Notes: generated by a model from the letters alone, not told the origin. Positions 1-7,647 are shown, counted from the first letter of the stretch. The stretch: 42,273 bases of DNA from an uncultured Succiniclasticum sp. (GCA_902801365.1 CADCHY010000028.1:1-42273), one strand, 5' to 3'. Program-made: numbers and translations.

Positions 1-923
1 CCACCGCCTTCGGTGATTCTTCCCAGGCCCTTGCGGAAAACTCCCTGGCAGCCTTGGGCGGCATAGTGGAAAAAGATGCGACGAACAGTATTGCGATAGG
101 CAAAGGGTCGTCCGTATCCAGTGCTGACAGTATTGCCATAGGCACAGGGCTTAAAGTCTCCGGCAAGAACAGCGGTGCTTTTGGCGATCCCGGTGAGGTC
201 AGCGGCAGCAACAGCTATGCATTCGGTAACAACAATACAGTTTCCGGTGACAATACCTTCGTATTGGGCAACAATATAAGTACCGGTGCAAAAAATGCGG
301 TTGTACTGGGCAACGGTTCCGAAGGCGTGGATAACGCAGTGTCCGTAGGTGCAAAAGGAAAAGAACGGCAGATTAAAAACGTAGCGCCCGGCACGGATGA
401 TAGCGATGCGACAACGGTAAAACAGGTCAAAGAGATGATCGAAGCCGGTGGCGGCGGCGCGGATTTAGCACCGATCAACCGCCGGATTGATAACGTAGAC
501 AGCAAGGTAAACAAAGTAGGTGCCGGCGCCAAAGTAGGTGCCGGCGCAGCGGCTCTGGCAGCGCTGCATCCGATGGATACGGACGGCAAGTTCAGCATGG
601 CGGCGGGCTTCGGCAATTATCGGGATGCCAACGCCATGGCCCTCGGCATGTTCTACCGTCCTAACGATCAGGTGATGTTCAGCATGGGCGGCAGCTTGGG
701 TAACGGAGAAAATTTGCTGAATGTCGGCGTTTCCTTCGCGCTGGATAAAGGCGTGACCACCAGCAAGGCAGCAATGGCGAGAAAGATTAATGCACTGGAA
801 GAACAGAACAGTGCTATTTTGGAAGAAAACAAAGCCATTCGGGCAGAAAATGCAGAACAAAAAGCAGAAATCCAGGAATTGAAAGAAGCGCTGGCCCGTA
901 TTGAAGCGAAGCTGGCAAAATAA
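1..923 (+). CDS. Trimeric autotransporter adhesin (YadA-like), C-terminal part
   Basis: The frame is open from the left window edge, so the start is outside and the TTG at 54 is not a real start. The visible part begins with YadA-head-type repeats (NSIAIG, DSIAIG, NSGAFG, NSYAFG, NTFVLG, NAVVLG). A neck follows (RQIKNVAPGTDDSDATTVKQV), which is the usual head-to-stalk transition. Next come a short coiled stalk and a YadA anchor domain (about residues 165-230 of the 289 counted from position 54), which in this family forms a 12-stranded trimeric outer-membrane barrel. The chain then continues for about 55 residues of strongly predicted coiled coil (KINALEEQNSAILEENKA and onward) to the stop at 923. 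Most YadA proteins end with the last barrel strand, so this tail is unusual and would face the periplasm. Function: surface adhesion or autoaggregation, from family knowledge. Confidence 0.9.
   Translation, partial: TAFGDSSQALAENSLAALGGIVEKDATNSIAIGKGSSVSSADSIAIGTGLKVSGKNSGAFGDPGEVSGSNSYAFGNNNTVSGDNTFVLGNNISTGAKNAVVLGNGSEGVDNAVSVGAKGKERQIKNVAPGTDDSDATTVKQVKEMIEAGGGGADLAPINRRIDNVDSKVNKVGAGAKVGAGAAALAALHPMDTDGKFSMAAGFGNYRDANAMALGMFYRPNDQVMFSMGGSLGNGENLLNVGVSFALDKGVTTSKAAMARKINALEEQNSAILEENKAIRAENAEQKAEIQELKEALARIEAKLAK
513..548 (+). repeat. 18-bp tandem duplication inside the autotransporter gene
   Basis: Two adjacent 18-bp units (513-530 and 531-548) differ only at the last base. Each encodes KVGAGA at the stalk-to-anchor junction. 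The repeat is in frame and lengthens the segment by six residues. Confidence 0.85.
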
Positions 924-1109
924 AACCTTTACCCATAATAATATGAATATCTGTTAAAAAACCGCGCGTCGGAGCATACCGGTTTTGGCGTGACAATCTC
1001 TTGCCCGTGTTTCAGATATGATTCCGGTAGGTACTAAATATTTATATTAGCTTTATGAAATAAATTCCCATTTGTCGTAGTAGCATACAACGTGAATAGA
1101 AAATATAAT

Positions 1110-1142
1110 GCCGCAGCGTTTTGGCTGCGGCTTATTTTTTTG
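1110..1142 (+). terminator. Intrinsic terminator after the autotransporter gene
   Basis: An 8-bp GC-rich stem (1110-1117 with 1124-1131) and a 6-nt loop are followed by a T-rich tract. It lies 187 bp past the autotransporter stop and is the first strong terminator for that transcript. Confidence 0.8.
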
Positions 1143-1305
1143 CAGAAACTGTTTCACCCTCAGCAAGGCCTTTATCAGTCCCGTGACGCCATTTTGACGT
1201 CGCAGGACATGTAATTGCCTTCGTTGCCTATTAAAATGCCATACAGACGATTTTGGAGCGTTTACGGGCATTTACTACATCAGCACCAGATGATGGAAAA
1301 GCAAA

Positions 1306-1347
1306 GCCGCATGCCGGAACATAATTGCCGGCTGCGGCCTTTTTTTA
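1306..1347 (+). terminator. Second intrinsic terminator, plus orientation
   Basis: Arms 1306-1317 and 1328-1338 pair over 11 bp with one bulged base and are followed by seven Ts. No gene lies between this and the terminator at 1110. It may back up the first one or belong to lost or rearranged sequence at the element boundary. Confidence 0.7.
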
Positions 1348-1438
1348 TTGCGTATCCTTATTGCTGAACCGGTTCCTGCATAAGTACAGATAATGGCCGG
1401 TCAGTGAATCATAGGTGTAATGCCAGCGGAAAGTTATC

Positions 1439-2899
1439 TCACCGGGCTCTGTACCGGTTATACAGATCTTTTAAATCAGCAATGGTGCTGTCGTAGTTTG
1501 GGAACCGTTCTCCATCTGGCCCAACCAGATCATATACAGGGTGCTGCGCTTCGCCGATATCAACCATGGTAAAGTTATCGAACTCTGACGATACATGGGT
1601 CACGGCTTTTCCGTTCTCCATCCAGTTGTCTGTTTCCGGTATGCGAAGAGGCTGCAGCCCAAGGTTACGGATACGGTTGACGTAGCCACGGAACGTTCCT
1701 GCCGACAAACCGCCTACAAACAGAACCTGACCATGCCTGCGCTGGATAACACAGCCTTCCACGAACTGCTGCTCCGCCGTATCCATGTGTCTTGCCTGGG
1801 ATATAAGATAGGCGGTCTCCATCAGCTTACGCCTCATATTTCTGCTTAACCCGGATTCAGCAACAGCTCTCTTAAAATAATAATCGGATACCCACTGCCC
1901 CCCGCCGATATGTTTATAATATTCTTCACGGAGCCGGCATGCACCCAGATCCTGGATAATGTACGGCATCATACCGCACAGGCTGGGCTTCGGTACGCCG
2001 GGCCGTTTTGGCGGCAGGTTCAGCCCGGTAAACTTAATCTGCTTCTTTCTGCTTTTACATTTGAAGACATATTCAATCCGCATTGTGTTGGCGGAGGCCC
2101 GTATTAATTCTTCGATGTTGGGTTTATTGTCATACCGGGGCAGCATCAGCTTCTTCTGCTTATCATAAATCACGATGCCGTCTACGTCTTTATTATAAGC
2201 GGCCAGGTACTTCCCCTTTGGCAGATACCGCTTACGCTTTTTGCGGTCATAATCGACGTAGGACTGCTGCACCAGTTTCAGATAAACTTCCGGGTATTCA
2301 CAGTGGAAATCGGCCGTGTAGTCGCATCTGAGCACTTTTGAAGCCAGACCCAGATACGGCAGGGAATACAACCGGCGCCGGATATAATGCTTCCGGTCTT
2401 CTTTGTTATTTAACAGACGATAGCGGTATCTATCCTCAATATCCTGATTATGCCTTAATTCTTCCGCTGACAGCAGGTCGTTGCAGCCTTCAATAGGCCG
2501 GTGATCAAAAACGCAGGGAAAGAAACGATAGATCATCTCAGCCCAATGGCGCTGCAGGGCATCGAAGTTGTTTTCATTGCATTGGAAAAGGTTAAGCTGA
2601 TAATTCTGCGTGATGAATACTTCCGGCTCGATCTTGAAGCGGATGTAGTAATCGGCTGATGTATCATTGATACGGAACTTGGTAAACTTGATGTGATGCA
2701 GCCCCAGGAACAGGTTCTCCATGTAAAAGAACAGTGATTTCCTGTTCCCTTTCAGGTATTCCTTTATCTCCTGCTGGCTTTTGTGCCGTACCCTGCCAAA
2801 GAGCGGCGAGTATGTCCTGGCTATGTAGTTCAATCGGTTTATACAGTATTTTGCGGATGACCTGTCCAGATCGTATCTCACTTCGAAGGTGTGGATCAT
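1439..2899 (-). CDS. Putative replication initiator, rolling-circle Rep / phage gene II-like
   Basis: I chose the ATG at 2899 (486 aa) because an AGAGGT Shine-Dalgarno lies 6 nt upstream. The longer frame from 2941 has no ribosome site and would overlap the hairpin. There is no sharp motif match, but three segments recall diverged Rep_trans or gene II/X-type initiators: VLRCDYTADF (compare RiDlt.D), GIVIYDKQKKL followed by ANTMRIEYVFK (compare IYDK ... lRiEv.lK), and C-terminal GLSAGTFRGYVNRIRNLGLQ (compare the LS..TF.rYr..L...Gidi module). I do not see a clear HUH motif; the catalytic Tyr cannot be assigned. It is basic and is the last gene of the minus arm, 195 bp after a three-gene cluster, with a 98-nt hairpin just upstream as a possible origin. 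It could also be another type of nucleic-acid-binding element protein. Confidence 0.45.
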   Translation of the reverse strand: MIHTFEVRYDLDRSSAKYCINRLNYIARTYSPLFGRVRHKSQQEIKEYLKGNRKSLFFYMENLFLGLHHIKFTKFRINDTSADYYIRFKIEPEVFITQNYQLNLFQCNENNFDALQRHWAEMIYRFFPCVFDHRPIEGCNDLLSAEELRHNQDIEDRYRYRLLNNKEDRKHYIRRRLYSLPYLGLASKVLRCDYTADFHCEYPEVYLKLVQQSYVDYDRKKRKRYLPKGKYLAAYNKDVDGIVIYDKQKKLMLPRYDNKPNIEELIRASANTMRIEYVFKCKSRKKQIKFTGLNLPPKRPGVPKPSLCGMMPYIIQDLGACRLREEYYKHIGGGQWVSDYYFKRAVAESGLSRNMRRKLMETAYLISQARHMDTAEQQFVEGCVIQRRHGQVLFVGGLSAGTFRGYVNRIRNLGLQPLRIPETDNWMENGKAVTHVSSEFDNFTMVDIGEAQHPVYDLVGPDGERFPNYDSTIADLKDLYNRYRAR

Positions 2900-2939
2900 C
2901 GTTTTACCTCTGGCTTTTTGTAATACCGGGTGATGGAAC

Positions 2940-3037
2940 ATGTCGGTTTCTAGGAAATATTTTGTTTAACGGAAATGCCTTCTTCACTTGGATTCATAAG
3001 CCATTTCCTACAAAAAATTTCAGCGAGAAACCGACAT
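2940..3037. repeat. 98-nt imperfect palindrome upstream of the Rep-like gene
   Basis: The outer arms 2940-2951 and 3026-3037 are perfectly complementary over 12 bp. Inside them, 2956-2965 pairs with 3011-3020 (one mismatch) and 2971-2981 pairs with 2998-3008 (one mismatch), leaving a 16-nt loop. An alternative inner pairing is 2951-2958 with 3003-3010. The structure sits 41 bp before the chosen Rep start. Possible roles are a double- or single-strand replication origin, a Rep binding site or a leader control hairpin. Confidence 0.8.
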
Positions 3038-3094
3038 AATTATTAAGAGAATATATTATAACATTTTCCTTATTGGTTACGGTCAGATTTCTGT

Positions 3095-3580
3095 TTACAT
3101 TTTATCAGAGATTGCTTTTTGCAGCAACTCAACAAATCGCTTTCGATCCATCCGCCAGGCATCCATATATACTACGGTGCCGTGATCGTGGTTCAGCTGA
3201 TCCATTGTCTTCCATACCGTGATCCAGTCCGTCAAGATGTATTTGCCGGCGCCAAGGCAGAACAGGAAAATATCAGCTATAAAAACCTTGCCGTCCGGCA
3301 GCCGAAGCAGACACACAGCCTCGTCGCCACGGATATCATTGATACTAACGGAATATCCATTAACAGTACAACCATACAGAGAAAAACTGTCTTTTCCCCA
3401 TTTTATAATCTTGCTGCCGTCAATCTGATTGATCCTGCCAATCCGGTTGCCGGTTTTTTTATATTCGCGCCGTGACAGCCAGGCCATGGCAGACTTGAAC
3501 TCACTGGTTAGCAAAGTACGTACCGGGGACCTGTCTGACAAAATCCTGCCCTTACTGTTCCTGCTGGTTCTGATAGACAT
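3095..3580 (-). CDS. Hypothetical element protein (161 aa)
   Basis: I do not recognise this protein. It is basic at the N-terminus (RTSRNSKGRILSDRSPVRTLL), with a mixed alpha/beta middle (KWGKDSFSLYGCTVNGYSVSIND) and a C-terminal part ending FVELLQKAISDKM. The start overlaps the preceding 80-aa gene by 29 nt, which suggests translational coupling, but the ribosome site is weak and the true start could be somewhat later. It is the third gene of the minus arm (XRE regulator, 80 aa, 161 aa), upstream of the hairpin and the Rep-like gene. A role in replication or copy control is only a guess from position. Confidence 0.6.
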   Translation of the reverse strand: MSIRTSRNSKGRILSDRSPVRTLLTSEFKSAMAWLSRREYKKTGNRIGRINQIDGSKIIKWGKDSFSLYGCTVNGYSVSINDIRGDEAVCLLRLPDGKVFIADIFLFCLGAGKYILTDWITVWKTMDQLNHDHGTVVYMDAWRMDRKRFVELLQKAISDKM

Positions 3581-3794
3581 AATCGTAAAAACCCTGATCT
3601 TTCGTATACATTATAAAGGGAAAAATCAAATCATCATAACCGGGCCGTTTTGCCTCGGCCCAGATTTCCAACTCGCTTCCGGCCATATTGAAACCTATGA
3701 TGTCAAGCCCGCCATCATTAAGCTTACGCAGAAGCGGCAACCTCTGCATCAGGCGATCCTTTTGCTCCGGGGACAGTGGTATTACCCTTGTCAT
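3552..3794 (-). CDS. Small hypothetical element protein (80 aa)
   Basis: No family is recognised. The protein has a charged helical N-terminal half (SPEQKDRLMQRLPLLRKLND) and an aromatic C-terminus (DQGFYDYVYQNQQEQ). An AGGAG ribosome site precedes the ATG, which overlaps the stop of the XRE gene by 4 nt (ATGA), and its own 3' end overlaps the next gene by 29 nt. This tight packing supports a real co-transcribed gene. Confidence 0.65.
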   Translation of the reverse strand: MTRVIPLSPEQKDRLMQRLPLLRKLNDGGLDIIGFNMAGSELEIWAEAKRPGYDDLIFPFIMYTKDQGFYDYVYQNQQEQ

Positions 3795-4003
3795 GGTTCC
3801 GTCTCCTGCTTCTCTGCGCGCTCTTTTTCCAGCCGATCCAGGCAGTCCGTAAGCTTCTTCAGGTTTCCGGTTATTGCGCGGTCTGCGCGTCCGCCCACTG
3901 TCCAGTTCCAGCAGCTGCCGTAGCTTACACCGGCCAGTTCTGACAACGTATGTACACCTAACCCAAGGGCCATGCGGCGCTTATTTAAATCCGTTTTATC
4001 CAT
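3791..4003 (-). CDS. Small XRE-like helix-turn-helix regulator (70 aa)
   Basis: The segment RRMALGLGVHTLSELAGVSYGSCWNWTVGG looks like the first four helices of a Cro/CI-type HTH (LGLGVHTLSELAGVS for helices 1-2, then a recognition helix). A charged helix follows (KKLTDCLDRLEKERAEKQ). A GAGGT ribosome site precedes the ATG by a proper spacing. It is the first gene of the minus arm and is divergent from the plus arm, the usual position of a lysis/lysogeny-type switch repressor. Inverted repeats at 4027-4059, 4077-4088 and 4095-4106 just upstream are candidate operators. Confidence 0.7.
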   Translation of the reverse strand: MDKTDLNKRRMALGLGVHTLSELAGVSYGSCWNWTVGGRADRAITGNLKKLTDCLDRLEKERAEKQETEP

Positions 4004-4026
4004 GCGATTACCTCGCTGTTATAAAA

Positions 4027-4106
4027 GTCAGCGGCAAGCACCACGCTTGCGCTGCTGACATAGTATTACGCATCAGAAGATTGATCTTAATATGTTTTCC
4101 GGAAAA
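4027..4106. promoter_or_regulatory. Cluster of inverted repeats in the divergent control region
   Basis: There are three dyads: GTCAGC...CAAGC with GCTTG...GCTGAC (4027-4059), AAGAT-TG-ATCTT (4077-4088), and the perfect 12-bp palindrome TTTTCCGGAAAA (4095-4106). They lie directly upstream of the XRE-like gene and before the plus-arm genes, where operators for the switch would be expected. I could not place convincing -35/-10 pairs here. Confidence 0.45.
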
Positions 4107-4221
4107 AAAATATCAATGCGCTGACATATAGGTTTCAGACCTTTGTGACCTGCCGGCGGTACTGCCTCAGTGATTCTGTTTGATGAATCAAAAAATCCCG
4201 CCCTGGGTATCTATAGATTGA

Positions 4222-4252
4222 CCGTCTGTGTTTCGACACAGGCGGCTTTTTT
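4222..4252 (+). terminator. Strong intrinsic terminator ahead of the plus arm
   Basis: A 10-bp stem (4222-4231 with 4236-4245, one G-U pair) is closed by a TTCG tetraloop and followed by C and six Ts. It lies 50 bp upstream of the first plus-arm gene, with no gene before it on that strand. It therefore looks like a leader attenuator or the end of a short untranslated RNA. Confidence 0.8.
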
Positions 4253-4301
4253 ATTGCCCGGGAAGACGACGTTAATGATGGTATTGAAAGCGAGGTGCTG
4301 T

Positions 4302-4511
4302 ATGAAAAAAGCTGTTAAAGATTACGTCGTATTGCTGTGGGCCAGCGTGTATCTGCTGGCAATGGTACTGACAGCTACAGTAAGGGAAATCAGGGACGAT
4401 ATCCGCGAGGTTACGGGTGAAGTTTCTCTGATCAGGTCGATTCTCTTCCTGTGCTTCGGTGTGTGTGCCATCGGTTACGCCGGTGTAGTTATCGCGTTGT
4501 TATCACATTAA
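4302..4511 (+). CDS. Small two-helix membrane protein (69 aa)
   Basis: The ATG at 4302 has a GAGGTG ribosome site 4 nt upstream and starts after the terminator at 4222. The longer frame from 4170 would run through that hairpin and is rejected. Two hydrophobic segments are evident (VVLLWASVYLLAMVLTAT near residues 8-25, and ILFLCFGVCAIGYAGVVIAL near 46-66) with a charged stretch between them (REIRDDIREVTGE). No family is recognised. It opens the plus arm of the element. Confidence 0.6.
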   Translation: MKKAVKDYVVLLWASVYLLAMVLTATVREIRDDIREVTGEVSLIRSILFLCFGVCAIGYAGVVIALLSH

Positions 4512-4547
4512 TCAGTTAATCAAATAAGACAAGGAGTGATCATCATT

Positions 4548-4997
4548 ATGGAATTGTTTAATTATGAAGCACATCAGAAACTCTGGATGCTGTTAGCGGA
4601 AAATATCCATGCTGCTGCCAGAGAAAATTATGCAGGCGACGGCTACTATAACGCTTACGGCGCGTTAGATCGGCTCAAGAAAACACTGCTGCTAAAGCAC
4701 TTCCCGGCAGACGAACAGAACCCGGAAAATCACTGCTTCGCGTGTCAGGCCGCCAAGCTTTATCAGGAAATGAACTGGGTTAACGACGAAGAAGTCCATT
4801 GCGACTACTGCCCATTACAGTGGGGGCAAGGGGGCTGTGAAGAATCCGGCTCGCTTTATCGCAAGCTGATTGACTGTCTGGAAATCAATGACATTACCAA
4901 CGCTGCGGCTACCTGTATCGAGATAGCCAATGTACCACACTACAACACGGAAGAAGAAATATGGAAACATGTTTCAGAGAAAGGAGACCAGCGATGA
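4548..4997 (+). CDS. Cys-rich hypothetical element protein (149 aa)
   Basis: The ATG at 4548 is chosen; the in-frame GTG at 4536 overlaps the AAGGAG ribosome site itself. The central part carries Cys pairs and single Cys residues (HCFACQAA, then HCDYCPLQWGQGGC), suggesting a small zinc-binding module. The flanks are helical. The stop overlaps the next start (ATGA at 4994-4997), so it is translationally coupled to the ArdC-like gene. I do not know the function; position suggests an accessory antirestriction or DNA-processing protein. Confidence 0.65.
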   Translation: MELFNYEAHQKLWMLLAENIHAAARENYAGDGYYNAYGALDRLKKTLLLKHFPADEQNPENHCFACQAAKLYQEMNWVNDEEVHCDYCPLQWGQGGCEESGSLYRKLIDCLEINDITNAAATCIEIANVPHYNTEEEIWKHVSEKGDQR

Positions 4998-5839
4998 ATT
5001 TTAACGAAGCCGTAGAAAGAATTATGAAGATGATCGAGTCAGATAAATTTGGAAACCAGCTGGCTATTGAATGCATACGCAGGGCTCCGGACGACGAGAG
5101 CCCACCCTGTTGGTCTTACTCCCTGTTGAACCGGTTGCTCGTCGCTTTTTCCGGCAGCCAAGATGTCCGCGGAATAAAAACCTGGAATAAGCTGGGCGCC
5201 AAAATTAAACCCGGAAGCCATGCCGTAAAAATCTTGGCGCCATTGGTAAAAATGAGGACGGTTACAGATCCGGACACAGGCGAAGATGAAAAACGGCAGT
5301 TTATTACAGGTTTTCGCTGGGCCAATGTTTACAGGTATGAAGACTTGGAAAGCCCGCCTGAATTGATGATCCGCGACTATACGCCGAAAGAGATTCTTCC
5401 CTTTGAGGATGCATGCCGAAAGATGGGTCTGGACGTCCGATTTCGTCCTTTAACCGGATGTTATGGCTACTACAGTCCGTCACAAGGCGTTATTGTGTTA
5501 GGTGTGAATGAAGGCGCCGGCGCGGTTGTTACGATTACCCACGAACTCAGCCATCACGCTCAAAAGCTACTTGGCATGTTGGGAACCCGATCCAACGATG
5601 TATTGGAGGCCAGCGCAGAGCTGTCCGCGCAGGTATTATGCCAACTCTACGGATTTACCGGAACAGAAAAGCAGTCGGCAGAGTATGTTAAGGCCTTCCT
5701 TCACGTACGAGAGGGCGAACCGAAGGAGGTGTTGAAAAAAATAGGAGAAATCTTGGCCGACGTGGAAGCAATTGTCAACAAAATCATTTCAGTAAAGGAA
5801 ACAATACAGCCTGTTCCGGAATATCAGGAACAGGCTTAA
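4994..5839 (+). CDS. ArdC-like antirestriction protein with zinc metallopeptidase motif
   Basis: The ATG at 4994 is preceded by AAAGGAG; the earlier in-frame start at 4961 lacks a good site. The N-terminal half resembles the ssDNA-binding domain of ArdC/DUF1738 proteins (SYLLNRLLVAF-like helix with SYSLLNRLLVAFSG, then RGIKTWNKLGAKIKPGSHAV and ITGFRWANVYRYEDLE). The C-terminal half carries the metal site THELSHH (HExxH), with a downstream EASAELSA segment that can supply a third ligand. ArdC proteins of plasmids protect incoming DNA from host restriction; by family this one probably does the same on entry into a new cell. It is coupled to the Cys-rich gene upstream and is followed by its own terminator, which overlaps its last codons. 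Confidence 0.75.
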   Translation: MNFNEAVERIMKMIESDKFGNQLAIECIRRAPDDESPPCWSYSLLNRLLVAFSGSQDVRGIKTWNKLGAKIKPGSHAVKILAPLVKMRTVTDPDTGEDEKRQFITGFRWANVYRYEDLESPPELMIRDYTPKEILPFEDACRKMGLDVRFRPLTGCYGYYSPSQGVIVLGVNEGAGAVVTITHELSHHAQKLLGMLGTRSNDVLEASAELSAQVLCQLYGFTGTEKQSAEYVKAFLHVREGEPKEVLKKIGEILADVEAIVNKIISVKETIQPVPEYQEQA

Positions 5840-5850
5840 TTATTTTTATT
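5808..5850 (+). terminator. Terminator overlapping the end of the ArdC-like gene
   Basis: A 10-bp perfect stem (5808-5817 with 5827-5836) is followed by an AT-rich tract with five consecutive Ts. The stem encodes the last residues of the protein, and the stop codon follows directly. Confidence 0.75.
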
Positions 5851-5874
5851 AAATTATCATAAGGAGGAAATACC

Positions 5875-6885
5875 ATGTTACAGGTTGAAAACGCAGGAAA
5901 CAAGAGCTATCGGATTTTGGCAGATCGGAGCCGTATGTCGAAACAACAATGGATTGACCTTAGACAGAATTATATTGGCGGTTCGGATGCAGCCGCTGTT
6001 ATAGGAATAAGCAGATTCCGCTCTCCCCTTTCCGCTTATCTGGAGAAAAAGTCATTAGTTAAAAAGGAGCCTCCAAACGAGCGGATGTATTGGGGAATTA
6101 AGCTTGAGTCGTTGCTGAGAGACAGGTTCAGAGAGCTTACCGGCTATGAGGTCAGAGAGCTGAAGTATGTATTACAGTCGATTGAAAGCCCATTTGCTAT
6201 TGCAAATTTGGACGGAATCGTTAACCTCGGTCCGGCAGAGGGTAACCAGTGGGCGTGTCTGGAACTGAAATGTGTCAATGAATTTACTGGAAACTCTGAT
6301 GATTTCAGAGGCGGAGCCGCGGGGTACATCAGCCCTGAATATTATGCACAAATACAGCATTATTTATATGTTACAAATTTAAAAGTTGCTTTTTTAGGTA
6401 TGCTCATTGGTGGAAATCGTTTCGTGTATAATCGCATTGCCAGAGATGATGAAGCCATTTCCAATATGATAAGACTTCAAAAGCACTGGTATGAGCGGTA
6501 CTTTTTAACCAATACGCCGCCGCCAGCCGGAACGGGCGATGGCGATCTGCTCGGAAAGTTTTATGACCGCCCGGAGAGAAAGGAAGTACAGTTGCCAGAG
6601 TCCGCAACCGCTCTGGTAGACGATTATCTTTCCGCCTCGCAGGAAATCAAAAAATGGGAAGATAGAAAGAAGCTGGCCCAGGTTAAGCTGGAAGAAATGA
6701 TGGGCAACAGTGGCGATACAGCTGTTGTTGGTCAGCACCGAATAAACTGGAAGCCGGTCGAAACAAAGCGGTTCTCTACGACCAGGGTCAAGGAACTGAA
6801 TCTGCTCACGGAGGATCAAATTAATCAGTGTACAAGCGTATCAACCAGCAGACGGTTTTCCATCAGCACCATCAAAAGCAAATAA
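5875..6885 (+). CDS. YqaJ-family (lambda exonuclease-like) recombination nuclease
   Basis: The 336-aa protein starts at an ATG behind an AAGGAGG site. It shows the YqaJ/lambda Exo pattern: GGSDAAAVIGISRF near residue 38, WGIKLESLLRDRF near 77 (catalytic-domain Glu), ANLDGIV (Asp) and LELKCV (ExK) in the core, then YYAQIQHYLYVT (the Gln-containing motif). Such nucleases chew dsDNA 5' to 3' and pass 3' tails to a single-strand annealing protein. The product of 7648-8205 is the likely partner. A C-terminal helical tail (SQEIKKWEDRKKLAQVKLEEM) follows. It sits between terminators at 5808 and 6898. Confidence 0.85.
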   Translation: MLQVENAGNKSYRILADRSRMSKQQWIDLRQNYIGGSDAAAVIGISRFRSPLSAYLEKKSLVKKEPPNERMYWGIKLESLLRDRFRELTGYEVRELKYVLQSIESPFAIANLDGIVNLGPAEGNQWACLELKCVNEFTGNSDDFRGGAAGYISPEYYAQIQHYLYVTNLKVAFLGMLIGGNRFVYNRIARDDEAISNMIRLQKHWYERYFLTNTPPPAGTGDGDLLGKFYDRPERKEVQLPESATALVDDYLSASQEIKKWEDRKKLAQVKLEEMMGNSGDTAVVGQHRINWKPVETKRFSTTRVKELNLLTEDQINQCTSVSTSRRFSISTIKSK

Positions 6886-6897
6886 CGTATATTTTTA

Positions 6898-6932
6898 AAG
6901 CCCGGCCATAAAGGTCGGGCTTTTGTATTTTT
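6898..6932 (+). terminator. Terminator between the YqaJ and RadC genes
   Basis: A 10-bp stem (6898-6907 with 6913-6922, one G-U pair) has a 5-nt loop and is followed by T-rich sequence. It lies between two genes on the same strand that would otherwise be expected to form one operon. Confidence 0.8.
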
Positions 6933-6949
6933 TACAAGGAGGAAGAAAA

Positions 6950-7624
6950 ATGAAAGATTTCAGAATTAGCGAGACCATTGAAGCCATGCAGAATCAAGGA
7001 CCTAAATCAGTAACTACGGAAGATTTGCTGACCATTATCCTGGGTAACCGAGAAAAAGCTGAACGACTGCTACGTACAGAATTGACACTTTTCTCAGGAC
7101 AGAAAGAAGCGCTCCGAGTCCTGTCTTCAGAGGATTTTGACGGAATTAAATACCTGGGAAAACTGACAAATACAGAAGCTGCCCGCGTTCTGGCGAGTCT
7201 GGAAGTTGGCAAAAGGATAGCCCACATGCCGGCAACTGAGTGCCAACATATCAGTTCACCCGCTGATGCTGCTGCGTACCTTCAGAAACATCTGTCTTAC
7301 GAGACTCACGAAAAATTCTACGTTTTGCTTCTCAATACAAAAAACAGGGTGATCCGTGTTAAACAGATTTCCGAAGGCAGTCTTACCAGTTCGATTGTAG
7401 GCATTAAGGAGGTTCTGTCAGCCGCCATAACGGCCCACGCGTCATCCCTGATAGCTGCCCACTCTCATCCATCAAGCTACCCCTCGCCCAGTACTTCCGA
7501 CAGGGAAATGACAAAAGCCTTGGCACAGGCGTGCGAAACAGTTTCGATACCCCTCATCGATCACATCATCCTGGGCTGCGGCAGCAACAGGTATTACAGT
7601 TTCAAAGAACATGGCGATTTATAA
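6950..7624 (+). CDS. radC: RadC-family JAB-domain protein
   Basis: The ATG at 6950 follows AAGGAGG; the upstream in-frame start at 6923 overlaps the terminator. The protein (224 aa) has the RadC layout: a helical N-terminal part and a JAB/MPN metal site in the C-terminal half. The site shows KEVLSAAI (Glu), then AAHSHPSSYPSPSTSD (HxH plus Asp). RadC paralogs are common cargo on plasmids, ICEs and phages; their biochemical role is unsettled, so a DNA-repair label is weak. It lies between the exonuclease and the probable annealing protein. Confidence 0.85.
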   Translation: MKDFRISETIEAMQNQGPKSVTTEDLLTIILGNREKAERLLRTELTLFSGQKEALRVLSSEDFDGIKYLGKLTNTEAARVLASLEVGKRIAHMPATECQHISSPADAAAYLQKHLSYETHEKFYVLLLNTKNRVIRVKQISEGSLTSSIVGIKEVLSAAITAHASSLIAAHSHPSSYPSPSTSDREMTKALAQACETVSIPLIDHIILGCGSNRYYSFKEHGDL

Positions 7625-7647
7625 CAAGGAAAGGAAGGTAAAAAATA

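Larger units (their letters stand above)
924..1438. other. Gene-free stretch between the autotransporter and the integrated element
   Basis: I find no convincing gene here. A 72-codon minus-strand frame at 1053-1271 has no good ribosome site and runs through a terminator. The region holds two plus-strand intrinsic terminators (1110 and 1306). Somewhere after about 1300 it passes from host chromosome into the integrated element, but I cannot place the boundary firmly. Confidence 0.6.

Noticed and set aside
1053..1271. 72-codon minus-strand frame
   Set aside because: No ribosome site, no recognisable sequence, and it overlaps the terminator at 1110.
4170..4301. Longer start for the small membrane protein
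   Set aside because: It would run through the strong TTCG terminator; the ATG at 4302 has a good ribosome site.
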